Notes under the pieces: model-generated | What the model saw: only the letters and a program-made list of their open reading frames with translations | Told to the model about the DNA's origin: nothing | Databases searched by the model: none | Position numbers and translations under genes: made by a program | Shown: positions 8,598 to 17,695 of the stretch, one piece after another | Numbering within the stretch: the first letter of the stretch is position 1 | Layout of the letters: each line of letters begins with the position of its first letter | NCBI RefSeq assembly: GCF_030464345.1 | Contig: NZ_VCYH01000001.1 | Coordinates: 186,001 to 250,000, forward strand | Direction: 5' to 3' | Source of the DNA: Methanoculleus frigidifontis | GTDB taxonomy: Archaea > Halobacteriota > Methanomicrobia > Methanomicrobiales > Methanoculleaceae | DNA length: 64,000 nucleotides

Positions 8598-10094
8598 ATG
8601 TGTGCCCGCTTTTTGGAGCGCTTTTTCAAACCCAAACCGCATATCGTAGAAAGCCCGTCTCCACCGTCTGTTTCCCATGGGGCGGGCATGACGTTCCCTG
8701 AGTACAAGGTAAAGCCGTATTTCATTGTAGCCTCCGTTGAGATGGGAAACACGACGACGAAATGCATCCTTACCGGGACGAACCTCGAGACCGGCCGGAC
8801 ATATATCATCAACAAGACGGTGACGATGAGCCGCGACGTCAGGCCACCGAAGCCCGGGGAGGAGGTCTTCGGCAGAACGCTGGACGGCACCGAACTGACC
8901 CGCGAGTCGGTGACCGAGCTCGTCCGCGACACCCTTATCCGCTGCCATAAGGAGGCAAACCTCTCCATCAAGGACGACCTCGACTTCGTGGTGCGGAGCA
9001 CGGGTGTCGTAGCGGCGATGGACTCGCCGGACCAGGTCGGCGATTTTGTCATCGCGCTTGCCAACGGGTGTCTCGAAGCGGGGGTGCCGCCCCGGAAGAT
9101 GACGCCCCCGATGTCGATCGAGAACCTCCCGAAGAAACTGCAGGAGCACAGCTACGCCGACCGGGTCGTCTTTGTTGGTGCGGTTGCGGGCGTCATTCCC
9201 CCGGTGGGCTGTACGGGTGTGGAGATGGTGGCAAACGAGATGGAGGGCGAACTCGCCATGGCTGGCATCAAAGAGGGAGCAAAGTGGACGCCGGTCGATT
9301 TCCGGAACCCGTGCCTCTCGATCGACTTCGGCACCACCCTCGACGGGCGGATCACGAGCGATGTCGCCCCGGACGAGCCCAATCCCTTTGCAAAGACCAT
9401 CGGAAACTTCTGCGGCCTTGCAGGAGCGATCCCCGATGCGATAGTCCGGGGGACCGGGCTCGTCAAGGACAGGACCGGGACGGCGCTCGACCTCTTCGGT
9501 GACCGGAGCATCAAAGGGAGTTTTTCAGGCGGGAAGAACGCCCTCGTCCAGAGATACGCCGACCGTATCCACGAACACATCGATATCCGGATCGTTCCTC
9601 CCGATCGTGATCGGTTCGGGCGGGTTCCAGTCTGTGCGGCGGCAGCCATGGAGTCGGGCGTGGCGCTCATCGGTTGTGACTGTGGCGTCAACGGCAGCGA
9701 AATGAGTACACTTAAAGAGATCGGCCACGAAATCTATGAGAGCCATGGTATCGGCGTCCTTACGCAGGTCGTCGATCACGTCTGCGCCCGGATGGCGCTT
9801 CGCCTCATCGATGTGACCGTCGAGCAGGGGATGGTTCCGCCAAACTCATCGATCGGGTTCACCGGTCGGGCTGCAATATCAGGCCGGAAACCGGAATATA
9901 TCCTGGACGGGGTTGCCGAGAGAAACCTCTACGAAAACCCGGTCGACCACCTTGTCTTCGTCGACGACGGCCTTGCCCGGGGCGCGGCGCTCATGGGACG
10001 CTGTATGAACTCAATCGGAAAACCGAAAGATCCGCTTGGAGGGGTTCGCGGAGGCCGCTGCATCATGGCCAGGCGGATCAAGATAGGAAAGTAA
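8598..10094 (+). CDS. Methanogenesis marker protein 14
   Basis: The 498-residue protein matches methanogenesis marker 14 (TIGR03285), found essentially only in methanogens and of unproven function. An ASKHA-like phosphate loop, VEMGNTTTKCI, lies near the start, and a second nucleotide-binding type segment, CLSIDFGTTLDGRI, in the middle; GFTGRAAISGRKPEYI and VFVDDGLARGAALMGR lie near the end. This suggests (inference) an actin-like ATPase that activates another protein. The start is set by the TATA box at 8567; if the ATG at 8685 is used, the protein loses 29 non-conserved residues. A small gene follows after 2 nt. Confidence 0.88.
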   Translation: MCARFLERFFKPKPHIVESPSPPSVSHGAGMTFPEYKVKPYFIVASVEMGNTTTKCILTGTNLETGRTYIINKTVTMSRDVRPPKPGEEVFGRTLDGTELTRESVTELVRDTLIRCHKEANLSIKDDLDFVVRSTGVVAAMDSPDQVGDFVIALANGCLEAGVPPRKMTPPMSIENLPKKLQEHSYADRVVFVGAVAGVIPPVGCTGVEMVANEMEGELAMAGIKEGAKWTPVDFRNPCLSIDFGTTLDGRITSDVAPDEPNPFAKTIGNFCGLAGAIPDAIVRGTGLVKDRTGTALDLFGDRSIKGSFSGGKNALVQRYADRIHEHIDIRIVPPDRDRFGRVPVCAAAAMESGVALIGCDCGVNGSEMSTLKEIGHEIYESHGIGVLTQVVDHVCARMALRLIDVTVEQGMVPPNSSIGFTGRAAISGRKPEYILDGVAERNLYENPVDHLVFVDDGLARGAALMGRCMNSIGKPKDPLGGVRGGRCIMARRIKIGK

Positions 10095-10096
10095 CG

Positions 10097-10342
10097 GTGA
10101 TACGGATGGCAGAAGAAGAGCTCTTTGATCTGATCGTTCCGCCGGGTGTGCCCCGGTTGATACTCATGGATATCGTGAAACAGTTTGATGTCGAGGTCGT
10201 GAGACGCCCGCAGAAACTGCACTTTGCAAACATGGATGGAGACGCCCGTGAGCTGCTGGCGTTCCGCGGCAAAAGGGAAGTCGTCGAGAGCGTGCAGGAC
10301 TACCTCTACGCACAGCTCCGTGACTACGTGAAGGAAGAATAA
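10097..10342 (+). CDS. Small conserved-type protein co-transcribed with marker 14
   Basis: The 81-residue soluble protein has alternating helix and strand character (MAEEELFDLIVPPGVPRLIL, then FDVEVVRRPQKLHFANMDGD) and no cysteine or membrane segment. It starts at GTG 10097 two bases after the marker 14 stop; an ATG at 10106 is the alternative. Tight coupling suggests a partner of marker 14. I do not recognise the family. Confidence 0.7.
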   Translation: MIRMAEEELFDLIVPPGVPRLILMDIVKQFDVEVVRRPQKLHFANMDGDARELLAFRGKREVVESVQDYLYAQLRDYVKEE

Positions 10343-10449
10343 CATCCGGCCGGTTGTTCCTCCGGGATGCATCAACTTTTTTCTGAACACTGCCACGGAT
10401 TTTTCGATACTTCTGCAAAGAGCCGGGTAATCGGATCGTGACAGACGTA

Positions 10450-10590
10450 CGCTCCAGAGGTATGAATGGCATGGGAGGTCAGATACACCGGACCGTGGAG
10501 GATGTCGTACCGGGGAGGGGGCTGACCCCCTCCCCTGCCCCACCCCCATGGAGATTGCCCCTGCGGTCCGGCGCATCCGGTTCGTTCAGG
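10450..10590 (+). repeat. Uninterrupted E element (about 140 bp)
   Basis: This intergenic repeat is continuous here, from AGAGGTATGAATGGCAT through GGAGGGGGCTGACCCC to GGTCCGGCGCATCCGG. Its two halves recur at 1885-1965 and 1380-1440 in reverse orientation, where a 400-bp element separates them. No protein frame is plausible. The surrounding DNA (10343-10739) has no other feature I can support. Confidence 0.6.
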
Positions 10591-10739
10591 TACCCTATTT
10601 CTTTCGGGGGTGTATCTCCACGGTCTAGCCATATCTCGATCTCCTGATAGAACCCCGAGTCGAACCGCCGGAGGCCATCCCCGTCACGACGTCGCGCCGC
10701 TTCCCCAGCAGCCAAAAAAGATATTGAAACCGTATCGCC

Positions 10740-11663
10740 CTATTCTCTGCCGCCGGTACCGATCAGGTCGACCAGCAGTGCTTTCTGGGCGTGGAGGCGG
10801 TTTTCAGCCTGGTCCCAGACGATGCTCTGCGGGCTCTCGATGGCCTCGTCGGTGATCTCCTCGCCCCGGTGAGCGGGCAGGCAGTGCATGACGACGGCAT
10901 CCGGCGACGCGCGCTGTATAAGCTCTGTGGTTATGGTGTACCCGGCGAACGCCCGGAGCCGGGCGGCACGCTCGGCCTCGTCGCCCATCGAAACCCAGAT
11001 GTCGGTGTAGAGGATGTCGGCGTCCGCTACGGCCGCAGCCGGGTCGTGGCCGATGCTGATCTTCGCCCCGGCACTTCGCGCCTGCTCCACGACAGCGTCT
11101 TTCGGTTGATACCCGCGTGGGCTTGCCACCGCGATCTCCATACCGGTCAGCGCGGAGGAGAGCAGGAGCGAGTTGCAGACGTTGTTTCCGTCGCCGATCC
11201 AGGCAAGCCGCAGCCCTTCGAGCGAACCGAACCGCTCTCTGATGGTCAGGATGTCGGCGAGGACCTGGCAGGGGTGCAGCTTATCGGAGAGGCCGTTGAT
11301 AACCGGAACGGCCGTGTAGCGTGCGAACTCCTCGATGACTTCATGATGGTACGCCCGGATCATCACGGCGTCGACGTAGCGTGCGAGGACCCTCGCGGTA
11401 TCCCGGATCTCCTCGCCGCGCCCGAGCTGCATGTCATGGGGGTTGAGAAAGAGCGCGTGCCCGCCGAGATCGGTCATCCCCACCTCAAAGGAGAGCCGTG
11501 TCCGGGTGGACGCCTTCTCGAAGATCATGGCGAGGCTTCTGCCCTGCAGGAGAGCGTGCTCCGCTCCCTCTTTCTTGAGAGCCTTCAGGCGCTCTGCCTC
11601 GCCGATGAGCCGGTTCAGGTCGTCCGCGGTCAGATCGGCGATCGAGAGAAAGTCTTTCTTCAT
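10740..11663 (-). CDS. argF: Ornithine carbamoyltransferase
   Basis: The 307-residue enzyme makes citrulline from ornithine and carbamoyl phosphate. The carbamoyl phosphate site [11 protein letters not shown], ornithine-side motif HPCQVLAD and C-terminal [12 protein letters not shown] are all present. I start it at ATG 11663, which overlaps the purD stop as ATGA; the longer frame adds 30 residues from inside purD. The overlap means argF is translated from the purD message. An unusual pairing, although both products draw on shared nitrogen metabolism. Confidence 0.96.
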   Translation of the reverse strand: MKKDFLSIADLTADDLNRLIGEAERLKALKKEGAEHALLQGRSLAMIFEKASTRTRLSFEVGMTDLGGHALFLNPHDMQLGRGEEIRDTARVLARYVDAVMIRAYHHEVIEEFARYTAVPVINGLSDKLHPCQVLADILTIRERFGSLEGLRLAWIGDGNNVCNSLLLSSALTGMEIAVASPRGYQPKDAVVEQARSAGAKISIGHDPAAAVADADILYTDIWVSMGDEAERAARLRAFAGYTITTELIQRASPDAVVMHCLPAHRGEEITDEAIESPQSIVWDQAENRLHAQKALLVDLIGTGGRE

Positions 11664-12952
11664 AGGATCTCCTGCATGTGCCTGCACCGCCGGTCGAGGA
11701 CCTCCTGTGTCCCGATATCCTTTCTGTGGAAGGCGCGGCCGTCTACGGCACAAGCCGCACCCTCCGCGACACGCTCCGCCTCTGCAAGCGTATCGGCGAT
11801 GCCGACGAAGGCCAGCGTCCGGGAGGTCAGGGTGCGGAGCGTGCCCTCCCGCTCCTCCACGTTTGCATAGTAGGTGAGAGCGCTCCCGGTATCGCCGATG
11901 GAGAGGGGCTGGCCGGATACCGGTGCGTCCGGGTAGCCCTCCGGGACGAGGTATTTGCAGACCGTCGCCTTCTTCGCGAACGTTGCGTCCGATGCTGCGA
12001 GGTTCCCCTCCACGATCCGGCAGAGCAGCTCCGGAAAGTCCGACTCGAGGAGCGAGAGGACGTTCATCGCCTCGGGGTCGCCGAAGCGCGCGTTGAACTC
12101 GATGACTTTCGGGCCTTCCCGCGTGTTCATGAACTGCCCGTACAGGATTCCCCGGTAAGGAGCGGCGTGCGCCTTCATCGCGGCGACGGCATCCTTCATG
12201 ATCTGCAGTGCTTTATCGTAATCTGCCGCCGTTACGAAGGGAAGCCGGTGGTCGGGCATCGAGTAGGATCCCATGCCTCCGGTGTTCGGGCCCATATCCC
12301 CTTCATAGGCGCGCTTGTGGTCCTGGACGAGCGGCATCGGCGCCAGGTGGGTGCCGTCGACGAACGCCTGGAGCGTGAACTCCTCGCCGATAAGCCGTTC
12401 TTCCAGAACGACGTCTCCTCCGAGCTGGTTCACGTACTCGACGGCTCCCGCCCTGTCCACGTGTTCGCCCATGATCCGAACGCCCTTCCCCCCGGTCAGC
12501 CCGATGGGTTTGATGGCAAGGTCGCCGTCGTGCGACTCGATGAAATCGCATGCCGCCGCAGCGTCGTGGAATATCCGGTACTGCGGACACCCGGCAATCC
12601 CGTGCTCCTCCATCATCCGCCTGCAGAACGACTTGTCGGTCTCAAGCCGTGCCGCTATCCTGTTCGGGCCTACGCAGGGTATCCCGGCCTCCTCGAGCGC
12701 ATCTGCGATCCCTGCCTCGAGCGGAGCCTCAGGGCCGATGATCGCAGTATCGGCTCCGCATTCTGCGGCGAACTCTCTGATGCGCTGAACGTTGGTCTCT
12801 TTTTCTATCAGCACCCGCTCGGAGAGCCGGGCGATCCCGGGGTTCCTCCGTGCCATCGCAGAAAAAATCTGTACGTCGCTGTTGCAGGAGAGTGCTCTGG
12901 CGATAGCATGCTCTCTGCCACCACCACCTACAACAAGAATTTTCATATCCAT
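11660..12952 (-). CDS. purD: Phosphoribosylamine-glycine ligase
   Basis: The 430-residue ATP-grasp enzyme makes glycinamide ribonucleotide in purine synthesis. It opens with [18 protein letters not shown], typical of PurD, and contains [11 protein letters not shown] and the metal-ligand segment [17 protein letters not shown]. Length fits the family. An ATG two codons in (12946) is an equally likely start. It leads a two-gene unit with argF. Confidence 0.96.
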   Translation of the reverse strand: MDMKILVVGGGGREHAIARALSCNSDVQIFSAMARRNPGIARLSERVLIEKETNVQRIREFAAECGADTAIIGPEAPLEAGIADALEEAGIPCVGPNRIAARLETDKSFCRRMMEEHGIAGCPQYRIFHDAAAACDFIESHDGDLAIKPIGLTGGKGVRIMGEHVDRAGAVEYVNQLGGDVVLEERLIGEEFTLQAFVDGTHLAPMPLVQDHKRAYEGDMGPNTGGMGSYSMPDHRLPFVTAADYDKALQIMKDAVAAMKAHAAPYRGILYGQFMNTREGPKVIEFNARFGDPEAMNVLSLLESDFPELLCRIVEGNLAASDATFAKKATVCKYLVPEGYPDAPVSGQPLSIGDTGSALTYYANVEEREGTLRTLTSRTLAFVGIADTLAEAERVAEGAACAVDGRAFHRKDIGTQEVLDRRCRHMQEIL

Positions 12953-12979
12953 CTATTTGGTCTCCCTGCCGTTTAATGG

Positions 12980-13492
12980 TTATTCGTCCAGAACCTCGCT
13001 GATCCGCACCAGCGCGGAGAGCGTCACCCCATGGGATGCGAACGTTTCAAAGGCGCCTGCTTCGCGGTCTACGACGGTCACCACGGTATCGATACGGGCA
13101 CCGGCAGAGCGGAGCGTCTCCACACCATAGAGGGCACTCCCGCCGGATGTCGTCACATCCTCGACGAGCAGCACCGTTTTGTCCCTGACATTGCCGATAA
13201 TGGCGCCCGATTTTCCATGCTCCTTCTCCTCTTTCCGGATTACCGCAAAAGGCTTGCCGCTTGCAAGCGACACCGCTACGGCGACCGGGACGGCTCCTAC
13301 CGCGACGCCGGCAACGACCTCAAACTCCTGGGTCTCTGCAATTGCCTTCCCAATCGCTCCGAGAATTACCGGATTGGTCGTCGCAGTCTTGATATCGACG
13401 TAGTATCTGCTCCGTGCACCCGAGGCCAGTACGAAGTCTCCGAACTCTATTGCTCCCGAATCGATCAGCATTTGTGCGATAGCGTTTACCAT
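12980..13492 (-). CDS. pyrE: Orotate phosphoribosyltransferase
   Basis: The 170-residue enzyme makes orotidine 5'-phosphate. The PRPP-binding motif VLLVEDVTTSGGSAL is intact, with RKEEKEHGKSGAIIGN as the flexible loop. Its start overlaps the end of the CDP-archaeol synthase gene by 7 nt, so pyrE is the second gene of that unit. Length is normal for archaeal PyrE. Confidence 0.96.
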   Translation of the reverse strand: MVNAIAQMLIDSGAIEFGDFVLASGARSRYYVDIKTATTNPVILGAIGKAIAETQEFEVVAGVAVGAVPVAVAVSLASGKPFAVIRKEEKEHGKSGAIIGNVRDKTVLLVEDVTTSGGSALYGVETLRSAGARIDTVVTVVDREAGAFETFASHGVTLSALVRISEVLDE

Positions 13493-14034
13493 GGTACGTC
13501 CTTCACTCCTGTGAGATATCCGATAATGTTTGCCGCCCGGTGAAGCAGTGGTGTCAGAATGAGAATCCAGATCGCTATAGGCACTGTTATGGTGTTAAAA
13601 AACCATTCCGGGTTCCCGATCAGAACGAGGAGGAATGCCCCGATCACCAGGTCATACTGGTCCGCGACAGGCCACTTCTCTCCCCGCTCCTTCCCGAGCC
13701 GGCGTTTGAGGAAACTCTTGGCGAGGTCTCCGAGCAGTGCTCCGGCGGCGAGGAGGCTCACCGAGAGGAGTGTCTGCTCCGGAAGAAACGTCCAACCCAT
13801 AGCACTTCGCAGACTTATCTCGGCGACCCCTGCAAGGATGCCTATCAGTACACCGGCGAAGAACCCACGGTACGTCTTGCCGTTGCCAAAGATTCTCCGA
13901 CCGTCGGAGAAGTTCCTGCCAAGGTCGATGGGCCTTCCGCCGCCGAAGAGTGCGGCCGCAGAGTTCGGCACGTATGCCGGTATCATTATCCATATCGCCG
14001 CCAAGAGAGAAACCACAATGTAAGCGATATCCAT
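13486..14034 (-). CDS. carS: CDP-archaeol synthase
   Basis: The 182-residue membrane protein matches CarS (DUF46), which activates digeranylgeranylglyceryl phosphate with CTP, the step before polar head groups are added to archaeal lipids. Hydrophobic helices alternate with the conserved polar loops GGGRPIDLGRNFSDGRRIFG and NGKTYRGFF, then GALLGDLAKSFLKRRLG and a PVADQYDLV segment. I use ATG 14034; a TTG at 14049 would add five residues. It is divergent from a Tes-like lipid enzyme. Confidence 0.93.
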   Translation of the reverse strand: MDIAYIVVSLLAAIWIMIPAYVPNSAAALFGGGRPIDLGRNFSDGRRIFGNGKTYRGFFAGVLIGILAGVAEISLRSAMGWTFLPEQTLLSVSLLAAGALLGDLAKSFLKRRLGKERGEKWPVADQYDLVIGAFLLVLIGNPEWFFNTITVPIAIWILILTPLLHRAANIIGYLTGVKDVPW

Positions 14035-14048
14035 ACTTCCGGTCGCCA

Positions 14049-14080
14049 ATACTCTAGTATAAAGAGTAAATATAAAGATT
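14049..14080. promoter_or_regulatory. Shared divergent promoter region of carS and the Tes-like gene
   Basis: The plus strand carries AAATATAAAGA (about 14068-14078), pointing to a start near 14099 for the radical SAM gene. The minus strand carries CTTTATACTAG over the same region for carS. An inverted repeat TACTC-N9-GAGTA (about 14049-14067) lies between. Both lipid genes could thus answer to one regulator (inference). Confidence 0.5.
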
Positions 14081-14128
14081 AAGGTATCGAAATATGAGAT
14101 ACAGATGGACTACGGCACAGGTGATACG

Positions 14129-15592
14129 ATGATTCTCAAGACGACAAAGAGCCTCTGTCCGGTATGTCGTGCAGTTCTGGATGCAGACGTAGTGGAGGAG
14201 GACGGAAAGGTCTGGCTGGTGCGGACGTGCCCTGAGCATGGCCTGTATCGGGGTCTGTACTGGTCGGACTCAGAAATGTACAAGCGATTCGAAGAGTACG
14301 AGGTTATCGGGAATGGTGTGGCAAACCCCCAGAAGACCGCAGCTCCGGAGGAATGCCCCCACGCCTGTGGGCTCTGCAACAACCACCGTTCGACCACCCT
14401 GCTCGCCAATATCGATCTGACCAACCGCTGTAACCTCAACTGTGATTTTTGTTTTGCAAACGCCCGTGCATGCGGTTTCGTCTATGAACCGTCGTTTGAG
14501 CAGATCGTCGATATGCTGCGCCTGCTGCGTGACGAGAAGCCTGTGCCGGCACCTGCAGTCCAGTTTTCGGGTGGAGAGCCCACGATGCGCGACGACCTTC
14601 CGGAGATCATCCGCACGGCGAAGGGTCTCGGGTTCCAGCAGGTGCAGATCGCGACAAACGGATTGGTGCTCGCAAAGGACGCTGGTTACGTGCAGGAACT
14701 CAAAGATGCCGGCCTGAGCACGGTCTACCTCCACTTCGACGGCGTCTCGCGGGCAACCAACCCGCTGCTCCCGCACAGCGAGAAAGCGCTCCAGAACTGT
14801 GCAGAGGTCGGTCTTGGGGTTGTGCTGGTGCCGACGGTCATTCGCGGAAGGAACGATCACGAGCTCGGGGAGATCATCCGGTATGCCGCCGAGCATATCG
14901 ACGTCGTCAGGGGCGTTAACTTCCAGCCGGTGGCGTTCACCGGGGCCGCGAGCGACGACGACGTCGCAAATGAGCGTATCACCATCCCGGACCTTGCCGA
15001 CTGCATCGATGAGCAGACGGGGGGCATCATCAAAAAGGACTTCTTCTACCCTGTCCCCTGTGTCGTTCCCGTCTCCGAACTCGTGGAAGCCTACACGGGC
15101 AAGCCGCAGCTCGTCTTCACGGCGCACCAGCACTGCGGCGCCGCAACCTATGTCTTTGTCACCGACGAGGGCATGATCCCGGTGAACAAGATGCTCGACG
15201 TCGATACGTTCTTCTCATCCATCAAGAAGATGGAGGCGAAGCTCCGGAAGGGCGGTTCGATCAATAAGTACGTCACGCTGGTCGAGGGAGTTCGCGACCT
15301 GCACGTCTCCGTGAAGAAAGGGGAGAGCGGCAACACGACGGAATTCTGGAAACTGATCGCAAAGGCGCTCGTCAAGCACAACTTCGAGGCCCTGCGAGAA
15401 TTCCACTGGAACGCCCTCTTCATCGGCACGATGCACTTTATGGACAGTTTCAATTACGATACCCAGCGCGTGCAGCGCTGCTGCATCCACTATGCAACCC
15501 CCGACGGGCGCCTCATCCCCTTCTGCAGCTACAACAGCGGCCCGGTCTTCCGGGAGCAGGTCTGGAAGGCGTTTGCAAAAGACGCAGAGTAG
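14129..15592 (+). CDS. Radical SAM protein, tetraether lipid synthase (Tes)-like
   Basis: The 487-residue protein has an N-terminal cysteine knuckle (C10, C13, C34 in CPVC...CPEHG), a second cysteine group CPHACGLC (76-83), the radical SAM motif CNLNCDFC (101-108), the SAM-binding GGE (148-150), and a C-terminal RCCIHYATPDGR...PFCSYN cluster. This multi-cluster layout and length match the Mj0619/MA_1486 family, shown to join two archaeol chains into tetraethers; Mj0619 had earlier been proposed as a methanopterin methylase. ATG 14129 follows a GGTGAT site; ATG 14105 lies almost at the predicted transcript start. Its position opposite carS favours a lipid role. Confidence 0.8.
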   Translation: MILKTTKSLCPVCRAVLDADVVEEDGKVWLVRTCPEHGLYRGLYWSDSEMYKRFEEYEVIGNGVANPQKTAAPEECPHACGLCNNHRSTTLLANIDLTNRCNLNCDFCFANARACGFVYEPSFEQIVDMLRLLRDEKPVPAPAVQFSGGEPTMRDDLPEIIRTAKGLGFQQVQIATNGLVLAKDAGYVQELKDAGLSTVYLHFDGVSRATNPLLPHSEKALQNCAEVGLGVVLVPTVIRGRNDHELGEIIRYAAEHIDVVRGVNFQPVAFTGAASDDDVANERITIPDLADCIDEQTGGIIKKDFFYPVPCVVPVSELVEAYTGKPQLVFTAHQHCGAATYVFVTDEGMIPVNKMLDVDTFFSSIKKMEAKLRKGGSINKYVTLVEGVRDLHVSVKKGESGNTTEFWKLIAKALVKHNFEALREFHWNALFIGTMHFMDSFNYDTQRVQRCCIHYATPDGRLIPFCSYNSGPVFREQVWKAFAKDAE

Positions 15593-15663
15593 GAGGTTCC
15601 GGTTCCCGTCTGTTTTTTGCCCGGACAAACCGGGCACTCCCGGCATCCGTCATCCGGCAGCTT

Positions 15664-16611
15664 TCAGGGAAACGGCAGGTCGATGCCGTCGGCATGCCGC
15701 ATGGCAACGGCTGCGATGGCCAGGTCCTGGACGGCAATTCCCGTCGAGTCGAAGATGGTGACCGCCCCGGACGAAGAGCGCCGTTTCATTCCGATCACCA
15801 CCTCGCCGAGCGTTCCGGCGATCTCGCCGGGGGTGTAGTGCCCTTCCCTGAGAGGGACATTGATCTCTCCCGAATGCACTGCCTGCTCTGAATCGTCCAC
15901 GTACACCTCAGCCCGGCGGAGGAGGGCAGGGTCGAGTTCCTGTTTACCGGGGGCATCCGCGCCGATGGCATTGATGTGCGTCCCGTCGGCTATCCATGCC
16001 GCATCGACGACCGGCACGGTGGACGGCGTGGTGGTCACCAGGACGTCGCAGTCGCATGCCTGCCTGATGGGCACGCTGCGGGCGCTGTAGTCGGGGTACC
16101 TTGCTGCAAATGCCTCCGCATGCTTCTCTTTCCGCGTCCAGACCTTCAGTTCCTCGATCGCCAGCTCGGCGGCGATCGCCTCGACCTGTGCTTCGGCCTG
16201 TCTGCCGGTGCCGACGAGGCCGAGCGTCACCCGCCGTTTCGGCGAAAGATACTTTGCCGCGACGGCTCCGGCCGCACCGGTGCGCATGGCGGTGAGTTCC
16301 GTGGCATTGATGATCGCCTGCGGAAGGCCGGTTGCAGGATCGAGAAGAACGGTGAGCGCCATCACCGTCGGCAGACCCCCGGATCGATTCAGCGGGTGCA
16401 CATTGACGACCTTCACCCCGGCGATGCCGAGTGCCGGCAGATAGGCGGGCATCGTCCGGAAATCCCCGGTATCGAAGGTTACGTAGATCTTCGGCGGCAT
16501 CTGCACGTTGCCTCTGCCGTGTTCGGCAAACGCCATCTCGATCGCACGGTTCACATCGGGTATGGAGATCCGCCGCCACGGCCCGGCATAGTATCGCATA
16601 CGAGTACTCAT
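15664..16611 (-). CDS. Ornithine cyclodeaminase / alanine dehydrogenase family (mu-crystallin type)
   Basis: The 315-residue protein has the OCD/mu-crystallin fold: an N-terminal substrate domain with PPKIYVTFDTGDFRTMPAY, the arginine motif ELTAMRTGAAGAVAAKYL, and a Rossmann NAD site LGLVGTGRQAEAQV. Members act as ornithine cyclodeaminase, archaeal alanine dehydrogenase or reductases of cyclic imines; the sequence alone does not settle which. It lies 31 nt downstream of the hydrogenase-linked roadblock gene on the same strand and may be the last gene of that operon. Confidence 0.88.
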   Translation of the reverse strand: MSTRMRYYAGPWRRISIPDVNRAIEMAFAEHGRGNVQMPPKIYVTFDTGDFRTMPAYLPALGIAGVKVVNVHPLNRSGGLPTVMALTVLLDPATGLPQAIINATELTAMRTGAAGAVAAKYLSPKRRVTLGLVGTGRQAEAQVEAIAAELAIEELKVWTRKEKHAEAFAARYPDYSARSVPIRQACDCDVLVTTTPSTVPVVDAAWIADGTHINAIGADAPGKQELDPALLRRAEVYVDDSEQAVHSGEINVPLREGHYTPGEIAGTLGEVVIGMKRRSSSGAVTIFDSTGIAVQDLAIAAVAMRHADGIDLPFP

Positions 16612-16642
16612 GCAGCGGAAGAAGAAAAATGAGTCTGGTTCG

Positions 16643-17341
16643 CTACGGCCTTACGAGATCTTCCTGGATGCGCCGTATCGCCAACCGGATGAGCCCGAGA
16701 TGAGCATCCGGCTCTGTCAGGACACAGATGAAGAGTTCACCGTAGGGAGCGGTGATCAGTTTTCCTTCCGGGGATTCGAGGATGATCTGCGTGAGGTCAC
16801 CCATCGCCATGTCGCTGACGATTCTGATGCCGGCACGGAGCAGGTCCTCGGCGACGGCGGCGATCTGCTCGACATCGGCGTTTCCGAATGACTGGAGCGC
16901 AAACCCCTCATGAAAGACCGAAACCGCAACGACGCCGGGCTGTTTTCCGATCTGCTCCAGCCGCTCCGCGCTCATCATCATCTCGATGTCCACCGGCTCC
17001 GGTTCAGGTTCCGGCTCCTCCACTGTCTCCCTGGCAACGGCGCAGCCGGCATCACAGCAGTAGTCCCATGCCTCGTCGAGCTCATCGGGCGTATATACCG
17101 CCATTTCACATTCGATCGTCGGCAGGCTCCGGATGCGTTCTATGGCCTCATCGCCCTGCTGGATCGAGATCCCGTCGTCATCTTCAAACCTGGCAGCAAT
17201 CGGGTGCCCCGTCTCGACGACGAGGAACCCGGCGCCTTCAGGGTCGGTGATCCAAAGCCTCCCGGTAAATCCGGGGGTGATGCTCATGAGATTCTCGAGC
17301 GGCCCCTGCATCTTTCCAAGCAGTCTCCCATCAGGCAGCAT
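16643..17341 (-). CDS. Two-part regulatory protein: FTG-type domain plus roadblock/LC7-like domain
   Basis: The 232-residue protein has an N-terminal domain around SITPGFTGRLWITDPEGAGF...VETGHPIAARFED, resembling DUF4388/DUF2226-type domains, an acidic hinge EEPEPEPEPVD (about 108-118), and a C-terminal roadblock/LC7-like domain (GVVAVSVFHEGFALQSFG, then VSDMAMGDLTQIILESP). Roadblock proteins usually dimerise and regulate small GTPases or motors. It starts 6 nt after the first roadblock gene in the hydrogenase operon. Domain names are by pattern and need a profile search. Confidence 0.65.
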   Translation of the reverse strand: MLPDGRLLGKMQGPLENLMSITPGFTGRLWITDPEGAGFLVVETGHPIAARFEDDDGISIQQGDEAIERIRSLPTIECEMAVYTPDELDEAWDYCCDAGCAVARETVEEPEPEPEPVDIEMMMSAERLEQIGKQPGVVAVSVFHEGFALQSFGNADVEQIAAVAEDLLRAGIRIVSDMAMGDLTQIILESPEGKLITAPYGELFICVLTEPDAHLGLIRLAIRRIQEDLVRP

Positions 17342-17347
17342 CAGACT

Positions 17348-17695
17348 TCACAGAGCAGCGGTTATCCGGTCGCGGTTCTTTTTCAGTTCGTACCTGATCC
17401 TGCCGACGTTGACGTTTGCGTTCGCGACGATGGCGATCAGCTCGTCCTCGGAGAGCGGTGATAACAGGATGGGGCCGTTCTCGAGCTCGACGAGCATCTG
17501 GCTCATCTCCCCTTTCCCGAGCTCGATGCTCATTGCCTCCGACGTACCCATGCCGGTCGACGCCATCGCTCCGAGCGCCTCGATGTCGAGATCGCCGGCG
17601 GTCACACTCTCGATGACGAAGCCGTCCCGGCCTGCAACAACGGCGGCCGTCACTCCGTCAAGCTTCAGGAATTCTCCAAGAATCTGTTTTAACAT
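17348..17695 (-). CDS. Roadblock/LC7 domain protein
   Basis: The 115-residue single-domain protein has the roadblock pattern: a first helix (MLKQILGEFLKLDGVTAAVV), the strand-turn AGRDGFVIESV, a central glycine/serine/methionine helix, then MSQMLVELENGPILLSPLSE and a final helix. It overlaps the end of the hydrogenase large subunit gene by 7 nt, so it is made with the enzyme. In bacteria similar proteins (MglB type) partner a small GTPase, but none is encoded nearby. A role in assembly, placement or control of the hydrogenase is inference. Confidence 0.82.
   Translation of the reverse strand: MLKQILGEFLKLDGVTAAVVAGRDGFVIESVTAGDLDIEALGAMASTGMGTSEAMSIELGKGEMSQMLVELENGPILLSPLSEDELIAIVANANVNVGRIRYELKKNRDRITAAL

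Noticed and set aside
10791-12976. Two long plus-strand frames opposite argF and purD
   Set aside because: Antisense shadows of two well-conserved enzymes in GC-rich DNA; no motif of their own.
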